A DNA stretch of 64,000 nucleotides from an uncultured Marvinbryantia sp. Lineage in GTDB: Bacteria > Bacillota > Clostridia > Lachnospirales > Lachnospiraceae. The stretch covers positions 62,001 through 126,000 of the forward strand of contig CAKRRF010000002.1 of the NCBI GenBank assembly GCA_934394985.1, written 5' to 3'. Below, one piece after another: positions 54,005 through 63,020 of this stretch. Made by a program: the position numbers and the translations under genes. The number at the start of each line of letters is the position of its first letter. Position 1 is the first letter of the stretch. Under the pieces are notes generated by a model. The model did no database searches. It was given only the letters and a program-made list of their open reading frames with translations, and was not told the origin of the DNA.

Positions 54005-54589
54005 ATGAGAAAAAAAATCAAACATAAGATCAGAAAGAAGCTGAGCGGCAGCAGAGGATTTTCTTTGGGAGAACTGCTGGCAGCTACGATCATTCTTCTT
54101 CTTGCCAGTCAGGTGATGGCGGAAGGAGTCACCTTTGCGGTGCGCATGTACAATCAGGTGCTGACCCGTTCGCAGGGGAAACAGCTATGTTCTACGCTGA
54201 CAGGCAGTATTGAGACGGAACTGCGTTATGCCACCAGCATTACATACGATGAAAACAATGGAGAACTGCTTAATTATTTCAGTCCGATTTATGGACAGAC
54301 GCAGAGCAGCTTCCTTTCTATAGACGATGCAGAGAAAGAAGTAACAGGCGGAGAACTTGCAATCAGGGTAAAAGATGCGGATGGCAGAGTAGCATACCAG
54401 AAGCTGATATCCGGATCTGCATACAGTTCTTTTGGCCTGAAGGCAAAAGCAGAAACCAGATATGACAAAAGCAGCAATATATTTACCGTAACGCTGACCA
54501 TACTGGATAAGAACAATCAGGAACAGACAGAAAACAGGTTCCATGTGATCCCTGTGAATGTACTGAAAATCCATCAGAGTAACAGCTAA
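54005..54589 (+). CDS. PilW/GspJ-like minor prepilin
   Basis: A 194-residue prepilin with an 18-residue basic leader ending in Gly, then FSLGELLAATIILLLASQVM; Glu is at mature position 5 (residue 23). The order X-, V-, W-like followed by assembly genes fits a minor-pilin tip set. It begins directly after the previous stop codon. The mature domain contains several short beta-strand-like segments and no recognised binding site. Confidence 0.82.
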   Translation: MRKKIKHKIRKKLSGSRGFSLGELLAATIILLLASQVMAEGVTFAVRMYNQVLTRSQGKQLCSTLTGSIETELRYATSITYDENNGELLNYFSPIYGQTQSSFLSIDDAEKEVTGGELAIRVKDADGRVAYQKLISGSAYSSFGLKAKAETRYDKSSNIFTVTLTILDKNNQEQTENRFHVIPVNVLKIHQSNS

Positions 54590-54611
54590 GGAATAAAAGG
54601 AGATAAAAGAT

Positions 54612-56321
54612 ATGGCATATAAACGTCTTGGTGATCTGCTGGTATCAGCGGGAGCCATTACACCGGAACAGTTGGAGCAGGGGCTGGAGCGTCAGAAAAC
54701 AACAAAAGAGCGACTGGGGACGGCCCTGATCTCATCCGGAGTCATTACAGAAGCACAGCTGATCGAAGTGCTGCGTCTTCAGCTGGGAATTGAATATATT
54801 GATCTTTCCAAAACGAATATTCCGATTTCTATGGCGCAGGCAGTGCCGAAAAATATCGCAAAGCAGTTTCAGGTAGTACCGGTTCATATGACGAAGGATG
54901 AACTGTATCTGGCCATGTGTGATCCAATGAACTTTTATGCACTGGAGGAAGTAAAAAAGGCAGTGCGTAAGCGTATCATTCCGATGATTGCCACAACAGA
55001 GGGTGTGGAACATGCCATTGCGGTGCTGTATGGAAATGAAGGCGCAGCAAAAGCAATCGAAGCTATGAAGCGGGAAATATCTGCGGCCAGAGAAGAGGAA
55101 GAGCCGGATCAGTTTTCCGGAAATATCATCGATGATAATATCAATGATGCACCAACGATCCGTCTGGTGAATTCTGTTATTGATCGTGCGATACATGAAA
55201 ATGCCAGTGATATTCATATAGAACCAAAGGAAAAAGAACTTCAGGTCCGCATGCGTATTGACGGTATGCTGCGAAAGACGCTGACGATACCGAAGAATCT
55301 GCAGAATTCCGTAATTTCCCGTATCAAGATCATGAGTGGCATGGATATTGCAGAACGACGGATTCCACAGGATGGAAGATTTCATGTAAAAAATAATCAG
55401 AAAGAATACGATCTGCGAGTTTCTTCCCTGCCGACTGTTTACGGAGAGAAGCTGGTAGCCCGTCTGTTGGATAAGTCAGCAGGTTATCTGACCCCGGAGT
55501 CTGTAGGATTGTCCGGAAAAAATCTGGAAAAATATCATAGAACGATACATTGTCGAAGTGGAGTGATTTTGCTTGCCGGACCGACCGGAAGTGGTAAGTC
55601 ATCGACAATGAATACCATGATTACAGAACTGAATACAGAAGAGGTAAACCTGGTTACGCTGGAAGATCCGGTGGAGTATAATCTTGATGGAGTGAATCAG
55701 GTACAGATCAATGAAAAAACAGGTATGACCTTTGCTAATGGTCTGCGTGCCATTCTGCGTCAGGATCCGGATATCATTGCGGTAGGTGAAATCCGTGACG
55801 GTGAAACCGCACAGATCTGTATGCGATCAGCGATTACCGGACATGTGGTATTATCCACGATTCACACGAATGATGCGGTGGGAACGATTGAACGTCTGGA
55901 AGATATCGGCGTGGAACCGTACCTGATTGCTACAGCGCTTCGTGGGGTGGTGTCCCAGCGGCTGGTGCGCAGAATTTGTCCGAAGTGCCGGGAGAGCTAT
56001 GAAGCGGATGAAGAAGAAATCCGTACATTGGGACTGGATGAGCAGAAGCATTATACCTTTTATCGTGGAAAAGGCTGTGCAGACTGTTTTCATACAGGAT
56101 ACCGGGGACGAATCGGTGTCTTCGAGATACTGGAGATCGATCATAAGCTTCAGCGTCTGATTGCCGAAAAAGCAGACCGTAGTGTCATCGAAGCGGCTTT
56201 ACATAACGGAAACAGTGAATTCACGACTTTGCGGGAGAATGCACTTGACCTGGTGGAACAGGGAATTACAACGGCTGAGGAGATACGCAGAGTGATTTAT
56301 GAAACAGGAGATACGAAATAA
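54612..56321 (+). CDS. pilB: Type IV pilus extension ATPase
   Basis: A 569-residue GspE/PilB ATPase. The N-terminal MshEN-type domain covers about residues 1-150 (RLGDLLVSAGAITPEQLEQG), and the ATPase core follows, with Walker A GPTGSGKSS near 323-331, the Asp box TLEDPVEYNLDGVNQ, Walker B RQDPDIIAVGEIRD and the His box. A zinc-binding CPKC...CADC set near residues 455-495 is intact. It powers pilin addition at the inner face of the membrane. AAGGAG lies upstream. Confidence 0.96.
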   Translation: MAYKRLGDLLVSAGAITPEQLEQGLERQKTTKERLGTALISSGVITEAQLIEVLRLQLGIEYIDLSKTNIPISMAQAVPKNIAKQFQVVPVHMTKDELYLAMCDPMNFYALEEVKKAVRKRIIPMIATTEGVEHAIAVLYGNEGAAKAIEAMKREISAAREEEEPDQFSGNIIDDNINDAPTIRLVNSVIDRAIHENASDIHIEPKEKELQVRMRIDGMLRKTLTIPKNLQNSVISRIKIMSGMDIAERRIPQDGRFHVKNNQKEYDLRVSSLPTVYGEKLVARLLDKSAGYLTPESVGLSGKNLEKYHRTIHCRSGVILLAGPTGSGKSSTMNTMITELNTEEVNLVTLEDPVEYNLDGVNQVQINEKTGMTFANGLRAILRQDPDIIAVGEIRDGETAQICMRSAITGHVVLSTIHTNDAVGTIERLEDIGVEPYLIATALRGVVSQRLVRRICPKCRESYEADEEEIRTLGLDEQKHYTFYRGKGCADCFHTGYRGRIGVFEILEIDHKLQRLIAEKADRSVIEAALHNGNSEFTTLRENALDLVEQGITTAEEIRRVIYETGDTK

Positions 56322-56322
56322 T

Positions 56323-57366
56323 ATGTACAATATGGAAGAACTGGTGTTGCAGGCTAAAAATCATCATGCATCGGATATTCATCTGGTGTACGGACTGCCG
56401 CCAAAGTACCGGGTAGACGGGCAACTGGAGAATATGGCAGAAGTGCCGCTGACAGAGGAAGATTGTACCAGTCTGGGAAAATGGCTGGCGCAGGAACAGT
56501 TCCTTTCTCTGACTCATAGTGGAGAACTGGATTTTTCCAGAGAAATCAGCGGAATCCGCTGCAGATGCCATATTTTTAAACAACAGGGCAGACTTTCGGC
56601 AGCGGTCAGGCTTCTTAGTGAGACGATTCCGGAACTGCACAGTCTGGGGCTTCCTCCGTCTGTACCGGAATTTACAAAGCTTCACAAGGGGATCGTGCTG
56701 GTAACCGGCGAGACAGGCTCCGGCAAATCGACTACGCTGGCAGCATTATTAAATGAGATAAATCATACCAGAAAAGATCATATAGTGACACTGGAAGATC
56801 CGATTGAATATATCTATACACCGGATCAATGCGTGATCAATCAGAGAGAGATTGGCAGAGATACAGCCAGTTTTTCAGAAGGTCTGAGGGCCAGCCTCCG
56901 GGAAGATCCGGATGTCATTCTTATTGGTGAAATGAGAGACCGTGATACCATTGAGACTGCGATCACAGCAGCAGAGACAGGACATCTGGTATTTGGAACT
57001 TTACATACAGACTGTGCCTCTGATGCTGTTGACCGTATCGTACAGGTATTCCCGGAAGGAATGCAAAACCAGATTCGACTGCAGCTTTCTATGACATTGG
57101 CGGCGGTGATCGCCCAGCAGCTGTTACCGAAAAAGAACGGAGGCCGGGTATTGGCCAGTGAGGTCATGGTAGTGACAGATGCGATTCGCAATCTGATTCG
57201 CACCGGGAATACACCTCAGATTGCAAATGCTGTTTCCACAAGTGCAGCGATTGGCGGACAGACCATGGATCAGTCGCTGGCAGCCCTGGTACGTTCCAGA
57301 CAGATAGACAGAGATCTGGCACTGGAATATGGAAAAGATAAAGATTTCATTAGAAAAAACGGTTGA
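56323..57366 (+). CDS. pilT: Type IV pilus retraction ATPase
   Basis: A 347-residue PilT with Walker A GETGSGKST near residue 130, TLEDPIEYIY, Walker B LREDPDVILIGEMRDRDTI and FGTLHTDCASDAVDRI. PilT takes pili apart, so these pili should retract and could support twitching or DNA uptake. The start at 56323 follows ACAGGAG by 12 bases; ATGs at 56299 (inside pilB) and 56332 are alternatives. Confidence 0.95.
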   Translation: MYNMEELVLQAKNHHASDIHLVYGLPPKYRVDGQLENMAEVPLTEEDCTSLGKWLAQEQFLSLTHSGELDFSREISGIRCRCHIFKQQGRLSAAVRLLSETIPELHSLGLPPSVPEFTKLHKGIVLVTGETGSGKSTTLAALLNEINHTRKDHIVTLEDPIEYIYTPDQCVINQREIGRDTASFSEGLRASLREDPDVILIGEMRDRDTIETAITAAETGHLVFGTLHTDCASDAVDRIVQVFPEGMQNQIRLQLSMTLAAVIAQQLLPKKNGGRVLASEVMVVTDAIRNLIRTGNTPQIANAVSTSAAIGGQTMDQSLAALVRSRQIDRDLALEYGKDKDFIRKNG

Positions 57367-57381
57367 GGGAGCAGATAAAAG

Positions 57382-58596
57382 ATGGCAAAATATAAATATT
57401 CGGCCATATCCAGAAGTGGTGCGAAAGTTTCAGGTATCATGGAAGGCTATGATCAGTTTGATGCGGTAGACAAGATCAGGCAGGACTGTGATATCATCCT
57501 GAAAATTACAGAGATCGAAGAGAAAAAACCGGGGCTTCTGAACCGGGAGATTGGCGGCAATAAGCTGAATCCAAAGGCATTTTCTCTGATGTGTGCACAG
57601 TTTTCAATTATTTTGAAATCCGGAATTCCAATCGGAAGAGCAGTGCGGCTGATCTCAGATAAAATTACGGATAAAAAGCTAAAGAATATTCTCAGGCAGG
57701 TAGGAGAAGATGTGGAAGCAGGACGAAGCATCTCTGCCAGCTTCAAGGAACGGGGCGGCAGTCTGATGCCTCCGGTCTTTGTTGAGACGATTCATGCCGG
57801 TGAAGAATCCGGCAATCTGGCAAAGGCTTTTGATACCATGTATCAGCATTATGACAAACAGGTAAAGATGCGTGCCAAAGTGCGGAGCGCTCTGATTTAT
57901 CCGATTTTTGTACTGACACTGGCAGTAGTGGTAGTCATTGTATTGATGGTAAAGGTAGTTCCGACGTTTATCAGCATTTTTGAATCTTATGATGCAGAAC
58001 TGCCGTTGCTCACCCGGTCACTGATTGTGATATCTAATTTTTTCCGGCATTATATTCTATTGATAATTATGGTGATTGCAGTGTTTGTGCTGGTATTTAA
58101 GCTTTATGGAAATATGGAAAAGGGCCGGCTGAAGCTTGCGCAGATTTCCCTGAAGCTGCCGGTTCTGGGAAAAGTGAACGTATTAAGTGCAGCCAGTGAA
58201 TTTGCAGGCAATATGACGACACTGATCGGCGCAGGACTTCAGCTGACGACAGCAGTCAGCATTTCTGCCAGAGCTATCAGCAATTACTATGTCAGTCAGA
58301 GTGTGGGAAAAATCACATCCCGTCTGGAAGAGGGACATATGTTAGGTGAATGTATGCGAGAGATCGACTGTCTGCCGGACATTCTGGTAGATATGACGGC
58401 TGTTGGGGAAGAAACCGGTGAACTGGAATCTACTCTGCATACAGTAGCCGGATACTATGAATCAGAGCTGGATATGGCTGTGCAGGATGTCCTGAAAAAA
58501 CTTGAGCCGGCTTTGCTGATTTTTATGGCAGTGGTAGCGGGATATATTGTACTGGCAGTGTATATTGCAATGTTCCAGATGTACAGTGTGATGTGA
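57382..58596 (+). CDS. pilC: Type IV pilus platform protein
   Basis: A 404-residue GspF/PilC membrane protein with two homologous halves. The first is at about residues 65-190 (FSLMCAQFSIILKSGIPI, FVETIHAGEESGNLAKAFD) and the second at about 270-400 (FAGNMTTLIGAGLQLTTAV, DMTAVGEETGELESTL). Three hydrophobic segments lie near 170-195, 215-240 and 375-400. It links PilB/PilT to the pilus base. Confidence 0.95.
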   Translation: MAKYKYSAISRSGAKVSGIMEGYDQFDAVDKIRQDCDIILKITEIEEKKPGLLNREIGGNKLNPKAFSLMCAQFSIILKSGIPIGRAVRLISDKITDKKLKNILRQVGEDVEAGRSISASFKERGGSLMPPVFVETIHAGEESGNLAKAFDTMYQHYDKQVKMRAKVRSALIYPIFVLTLAVVVVIVLMVKVVPTFISIFESYDAELPLLTRSLIVISNFFRHYILLIIMVIAVFVLVFKLYGNMEKGRLKLAQISLKLPVLGKVNVLSAASEFAGNMTTLIGAGLQLTTAVSISARAISNYYVSQSVGKITSRLEEGHMLGECMREIDCLPDILVDMTAVGEETGELESTLHTVAGYYESELDMAVQDVLKKLEPALLIFMAVVAGYIVLAVYIAMFQMYSVM

Positions 58597-58624
58597 CAGA
58601 GAAAGCAGGAAATCAGGTGAAAGT

Positions 58625-59419
58625 ATGTTGTTTTCAATTTTTGATAATCTCTATATAGGTCTTTACTTCGGTATACTGGCCTTCCTTCTTGGTGCGGTGT
58701 TTGGATCTTTTCTGAACTGTGCAGCATGGCGCATTGCTCACGGAGAATCCTTTCTTCACGGGCGTAGTCATTGTACTGCCTGCGGACATATTTTGTCGGC
58801 GCCTGATCTGGTGCCGATCGTTTCCTGGATATTTCTTGGCGGAAAATGCCGTTACTGCAAGACAAAGATCAGTGCGAGATATATGTTGACAGAATTGTTT
58901 TTTGCAGTTATCAGTGTGCTCAGCTTGCTGAAATGGGATTTGTCAGTGACCTGTCTGAGAAATATGATATTTGCAGGATGTCTTTTCTGCCTGTCACTGG
59001 TGGATCTGGAAAGCTTTGAGATCCCGGACGGATGTCTGATGATTTCAATGGCAGCCTGGCTGGCAGCTTTGCCGTTTACCGGAATGGAAAAAATGACGAT
59101 ACTGGCACATGTGCTGACCGGAATCGGTTATGGGGCGATCATGCTGGGGATGACGTTATTGTTTGATAAACTATTGGGAAAAGAAACAATGGGAGGCGGC
59201 GACATCAAGCTGTTTGCAGTGACCGGACTTTATCTGGGGGCAGTGTCCTCTCTGTTTGCATTATTCTTTTCCTGTATACTTGGGCTGCTTATGGGAGCAG
59301 TCAGAAACAGAAATCAAAAAGGAGCACCCATTCCTTTTGGCCCGTCCATTGCGATGGCATCCTATATGATGCTGCTATATGGAGACCGGCTAGTGAACTG
59401 GTATCTGGGCCTGCTTTGA
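58625..59419 (+). CDS. pilD: Prepilin peptidase
   Basis: A 264-residue membrane aspartic protease and methyltransferase that cuts after the Gly of prepilin leaders. GAVFGSFLNCAAWR is near the N-terminus, a zinc-binding CxxC...CxxC loop (CTACG, CRYCK) follows, and both catalytic Asp are visible in LVDLESFEIPDG and GGGDIKLFA. It should process all five prepilin-like genes of this operon. Confidence 0.95.
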   Translation: MLFSIFDNLYIGLYFGILAFLLGAVFGSFLNCAAWRIAHGESFLHGRSHCTACGHILSAPDLVPIVSWIFLGGKCRYCKTKISARYMLTELFFAVISVLSLLKWDLSVTCLRNMIFAGCLFCLSLVDLESFEIPDGCLMISMAAWLAALPFTGMEKMTILAHVLTGIGYGAIMLGMTLLFDKLLGKETMGGGDIKLFAVTGLYLGAVSSLFALFFSCILGLLMGAVRNRNQKGAPIPFGPSIAMASYMMLLYGDRLVNWYLGLL

Positions 59420-59449
59420 TGGAAAATAAATGAATGGGAGAACAACAAA

Positions 59450-61042
59450 ATGGCAAAAACATGTCTTGGAATTGACATAGGGCGGGAACAGCTGAAGCTG
59501 GTTCTTATAAAGGGTGAGAAGATTCAGAAGTGTGCAGTGGTGCAGATGCCGGAAGGGCTGTTCAAAGATGGAAGAATCGTTTCGGTCGAAAGTGCCGGAG
59601 AACTGATTCGTCAGACGATGAAAGAGCATAAAATGCACTGTAAAGATGCAGCAGTACTGATTCCCCACTCTGCCGGCTATCTGCGGAATGTTACGATGCC
59701 GAAGATGACACCGGAACAGATGAAATATAATCTTCCTTATGAATTCAGAGATTATATCAGTGATGAATTAAAAAAATATGCCTTTGATTATGTGCAGTAC
59801 GCAAAAGCAGAAAAGGAAAATGAAGTATTGGCGCTTGCAGTGCCTCTGGAAGTGATTGAAGATCTGCGGATAGCCGTGCGAAAGGCCGGACTGAAGCTGG
59901 TTCTGGCTGCTCCGGAAGTATCTGCATGTGAAGCACTGCTTTATCGGCATTTGCTGAAGCATCCGGAAGCAGATCAGGAAAAAGAATACGGAATTCTGGA
60001 TCTGGGAAGCGATTCCAGTCGTCTGATGATCTTTAAGGGATACCGGCATCAGGTAATCCGTTCGATCGATCAGGGGATGGATCGAGTAGAAGAATTGCTG
60101 GCAGATCATTATCATATGGATGTGCATCTGGCACATACCTGGTTGATGACCAATCATGAAGATTGTGTAAACAGCGAAGTGTGTCAGGAGGCATTCACTC
60201 AGATCAGTGTGGAGATCATGCGGGCGTTGAATTTTTATCAGTTCAGCAATCCGGAAAGCAGTCTGGAGGATATCTGGATCTGTGGAGGTAATGTGGCTTC
60301 TGAGGTCATGAGGGAAAAACTGAGAGAAAATGTAGCGGTCAATATCAGGGATGCATCGGAACTGATGGAAGATATACAGGAAAAATCCAGGCAGAATACA
60401 GTGTGCCTCCAGGCAGCGGGAATTGCATTGCAGCAAAATGCAGCGCTCCGGGATAAATGTATCAATCTGGCCAGTGCCGGAATGGTGAAAAAGCATTATG
60501 CACTGGCAGTACCTGCGCTGGCTCTGATTCTGACAGGGGCAGTGGCAATTGCAAAGTTTGGTGTGGCGGATCGTCTGACAGAAGTCAGCAGACAGCAGAA
60601 TACCGTATCCACATTGCAGCAGCAGGTGGATGCCGCCAATGCTTATATAGAAAGTCTGGGAGGGCTGCAGGATACCTATGCACATTATACATATCAGGGC
60701 TTTGGCACAGATGAGATGAGCTATATGAACCGACCGGACGTGCTGAAGCTTTTGCAAGATGTAGTATTTCCAAAGGTAAAAGTGTCCAGCTGGTCTTTGG
60801 AGGGCAGTCAGTTGATACTTCCTGTGACAGGTACTACATTGGCTGACATCAATAAACTGGCTCAGGAACTGAATGCACAGGATCTGGTAGATTACTGTAC
60901 GGTTACTACAGCCACCACAGACAACAGTGATGGAGAAAGTGGGTCAGTTACAGGTCAGATTACGATCTTTCTGAAAACAGTTCTGCCTGATGATCTGCAG
61001 CAGATTTTTGGAGGTAGCAGTGATGAAATTAATGAGCCGTGA
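59450..61042 (+). CDS. pilM: PilM-PilN fusion protein of the pilus assembly platform
   Basis: Residues 1 to about 340 are PilM, an actin-like cytoplasmic protein (LGIDIGREQLKLVLIKG, ILDLGSDSSRLMIF, IWICGGNVASEVM). PilM is normally about 350 residues and ends there. Here a membrane segment at about 349-366 follows, then a coiled coil and a PilN-like extracytoplasmic domain to residue 530 (VVFPKVKVSSWSLEGSQLIL, LADINKLAQELN). In most species PilM binds the cytoplasmic tail of a separate PilN; here they are one chain. The end overlaps pilO by 20 bases. Confidence 0.88.
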   Translation: MAKTCLGIDIGREQLKLVLIKGEKIQKCAVVQMPEGLFKDGRIVSVESAGELIRQTMKEHKMHCKDAAVLIPHSAGYLRNVTMPKMTPEQMKYNLPYEFRDYISDELKKYAFDYVQYAKAEKENEVLALAVPLEVIEDLRIAVRKAGLKLVLAAPEVSACEALLYRHLLKHPEADQEKEYGILDLGSDSSRLMIFKGYRHQVIRSIDQGMDRVEELLADHYHMDVHLAHTWLMTNHEDCVNSEVCQEAFTQISVEIMRALNFYQFSNPESSLEDIWICGGNVASEVMREKLRENVAVNIRDASELMEDIQEKSRQNTVCLQAAGIALQQNAALRDKCINLASAGMVKKHYALAVPALALILTGAVAIAKFGVADRLTEVSRQQNTVSTLQQQVDAANAYIESLGGLQDTYAHYTYQGFGTDEMSYMNRPDVLKLLQDVVFPKVKVSSWSLEGSQLILPVTGTTLADINKLAQELNAQDLVDYCTVTTATTDNSDGESGSVTGQITIFLKTVLPDDLQQIFGGSSDEINEP

Positions 61043-61628
61043 TTTTACAACAAAAGAAAAAATACTTTTGATTCTGCTGACTGTGATGTTACTTGGAGCA
61101 GTTTATTATCTGGCAGTCGATCAGCCTGTCAGAAATGCATTGGCAGAGGCAGCCGATGCACAGGAAAATCTGACTACAGAGCTGATGGTACTGCAGCAGA
61201 AAACAGCGGTTCTGTCAAAAATGCAGAAGGAACTGAATACCATCCAGAATCATGAAGGCTATGGTGAGATGGGAAGCTACAATCACTCCAAAGCAGAACT
61301 GGATGAGCTGAATCAGCTGCTTCAGGATGCTGACAGTTATGATATCAGTTTTAGTAATGTGACAAGAAACGGGGATCTGATTCGGAGAAACTTCAGTCTG
61401 ACATTTTCGGCATCCGATTATGAAAAAGCGGAAGAACTGATACAGAGACTCTGCAAGGGATCGTGGAGATGTCTGATCAGTGGGATCAATATTGTGTCGC
61501 AGGAGGACAGTCTGGAACAGGGTGGTGTGAATGTGGGACTTTCCGCTACTTTTTATGAAACGATGACAGGCGGTACACCGGACAGTGGACTTCCGGCTGA
61601 TACATCAGCAGTACAGGGCGCGCAGTAG
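61023..61628 (+). CDS. pilO: PilO-like pilus assembly protein
   Basis: A 201-residue protein with one membrane segment (about residues 13-32), a coiled coil (about 40-75) and a small ferredoxin-like domain at the end. This matches PilO, which pairs with PilN. The ATG at 61023 has GGAGGT upstream. Assignment rests on architecture and gene order more than on conserved residues. Confidence 0.78.
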   Translation: MKLMSRDFTTKEKILLILLTVMLLGAVYYLAVDQPVRNALAEAADAQENLTTELMVLQQKTAVLSKMQKELNTIQNHEGYGEMGSYNHSKAELDELNQLLQDADSYDISFSNVTRNGDLIRRNFSLTFSASDYEKAEELIQRLCKGSWRCLISGINIVSQEDSLEQGGVNVGLSATFYETMTGGTPDSGLPADTSAVQGAQ

Positions 61629-61698
61629 GGATGGCAGAAAACCGGACGGGACAGGAAAAGATTCTGCAAAGAAAAAGAAATACTGGGAGGAAGAAGTT

Positions 61699-62412
61699 AT
61701 GCTGCGGGCAGCAATTGTGGAAAAATCCAGAGAACACCGGGAGTATATCCGGGCAGGTCTTCAGGGACTGAATATGGATATACAGATAAGTGAGTTTGGT
61801 AATGAATATGATTATCTGGAAAATGCAGGTGAAGATGCATCGGCGTTTGATCTATTGTTATTGAATACGACAATCCGGCATGAAGGGGATGGAATTCGCC
61901 TGGCAGGAGAGATACGCAGCCGGAATCGGAAGGCTATGATTTGTTTTATTACAGATTCTCAGAGGTATTATGCGGAAGCATTTTCTGTATTCGCCACCGG
62001 TTATCTTCTTTACCCATTTGATATCAGTGAGCTGCACAACTGTATCAGCTTCTTCTATCAGAAGACCAGCAAAGAGCGCCGTGCATCTGTCATGGTGAAA
62101 GAAGCAGGAGGCAGCTATCGGCGCGTATATTGTCGAAATATCTGTTACATCGAAAGCGTCAGTCGTAAAGTGATCCTTCATCTGGAAAATGGGGATTCCA
62201 TTGAAAGCTATGCAAAACTGGGAGAATTAGAAGAAATGCTGCCGGACAAGCTGTTTTTTCGATGCCATCAGAGCTATCTGATCAATCTGTATTTTGTCGA
62301 AAAAATGGAAGCAGGGAAATTTCTTCTGCCAGAAGCAGAGATTCCGATTTCCAGAAAATATCAGAAAGAAGTCAGAGAACATTATTACGATTATATGTTT
62401 GAAAAAATGTAA
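61699..62412 (+). CDS. LytTR-family regulator with a degenerate receiver domain
   Basis: A 237-residue protein. The N-terminal half has the receiver pattern, but the phospho-acceptor position is Asn 56 (DLLLLNTTIRHEGDG) and the acidic pocket near residue 7 is VEK and not VDD. Phosphorylation at the usual Asp is therefore not possible. The C-terminal half (about 135-235) is a LytTR DNA-binding domain (NICYIESVSRKVILHLENG, FFRCHQSYLINL). The start at 61699 follows GGGAGGAAG. Sitting inside the pilus operon, it probably controls pilus genes. Confidence 0.88.
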   Translation: MLRAAIVEKSREHREYIRAGLQGLNMDIQISEFGNEYDYLENAGEDASAFDLLLLNTTIRHEGDGIRLAGEIRSRNRKAMICFITDSQRYYAEAFSVFATGYLLYPFDISELHNCISFFYQKTSKERRASVMVKEAGGSYRRVYCRNICYIESVSRKVILHLENGDSIESYAKLGELEEMLPDKLFFRCHQSYLINLYFVEKMEAGKFLLPEAEIPISRKYQKEVREHYYDYMFEKM

Positions 62413-62420
62413 ATGTCAAA

Positions 62421-62449
62421 TTTTACAAAAAATAGTTCAGATTTGACAA
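62421..62449 (+). promoter_or_regulatory. 21-base-period direct repeat upstream of the GHKL-like/pilA genes
   Basis: TTTTACAA (62421-62428) and TTTGACAA (62442-62449) match at 7 of 8 positions with a 21-base period, the layout expected of LytTR-type binding. A TATACT box lies at about 62476-62481 with no good -35, suggesting an activated promoter. Confidence 0.35.
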
Positions 62450-62513
62450 CCTGCGTACATATCACAGCTGCCATGCTATACTTAATCCAACTTAAGAGAA
62501 AGGAGCGAAACGG

Positions 62514-62978
62514 ATGGCGGTGATGCGAAAGCAGGATTCCATTGAGGATGAAGAAACTCAGAAGCCGTACAGAAGATTTTACACATCTTATTCAGAGATG
62601 AACGAAATACTGAACCGATTTGTAAAAGAGGCAGAAAAATCCGATATCTGGGTATCTGTGGAGACGGCAGATCTGAAAGAAAATCGAATGGGTCAGGGGC
62701 TTTGCGAACTGGTCAGGATGGCGCTTGATACAGCCAGAAAGAATTGTATCGAGACAACACCCCCAAGAGGGCGGTACATCAGAATCCGAAGCAGGGAAAT
62801 GCAGCAGCAGATGCTGATTCGAATAGAATTTGCCTGTGAGGACCGTATGATCCGGGAATTTGACAAGGACATCGTGAAAATGCGTGAACTGACAGAATCA
62901 GCAGGTGGATACCTGAAGATCCGACTGATCGATGACACCGGTAATATCAGGATCGCAATTCCGGATGAGATTACATAA
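62514..62978 (+). CDS. Small GHKL ATPase-like protein, degenerate
   Basis: A 154-residue soluble protein. From about residue 55 it follows the outline of a GHKL (AgrC-type) ATPase domain: GQGLCELVRMALDTARKNC corresponds to the N-box helix, YIRIRSREMQQQMLIRIEF to the next strands and ELTESAGGYLKIRL to the last helix and strand. The conserved N-box Asn and a Gly-rich ATP lid are missing, and no phospho-His domain is present. It may pair with the LytTR regulator encoded upstream. Family assignment is by eye. AAAGGAG lies upstream. Confidence 0.55.
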   Translation: MAVMRKQDSIEDEETQKPYRRFYTSYSEMNEILNRFVKEAEKSDIWVSVETADLKENRMGQGLCELVRMALDTARKNCIETTPPRGRYIRIRSREMQQQMLIRIEFACEDRMIREFDKDIVKMRELTESAGGYLKIRLIDDTGNIRIAIPDEIT

Positions 62979-63020
62979 TACGGATGCTTCAGACTCAGAA
63001 AGAAAACAGGAGGAACAGAG

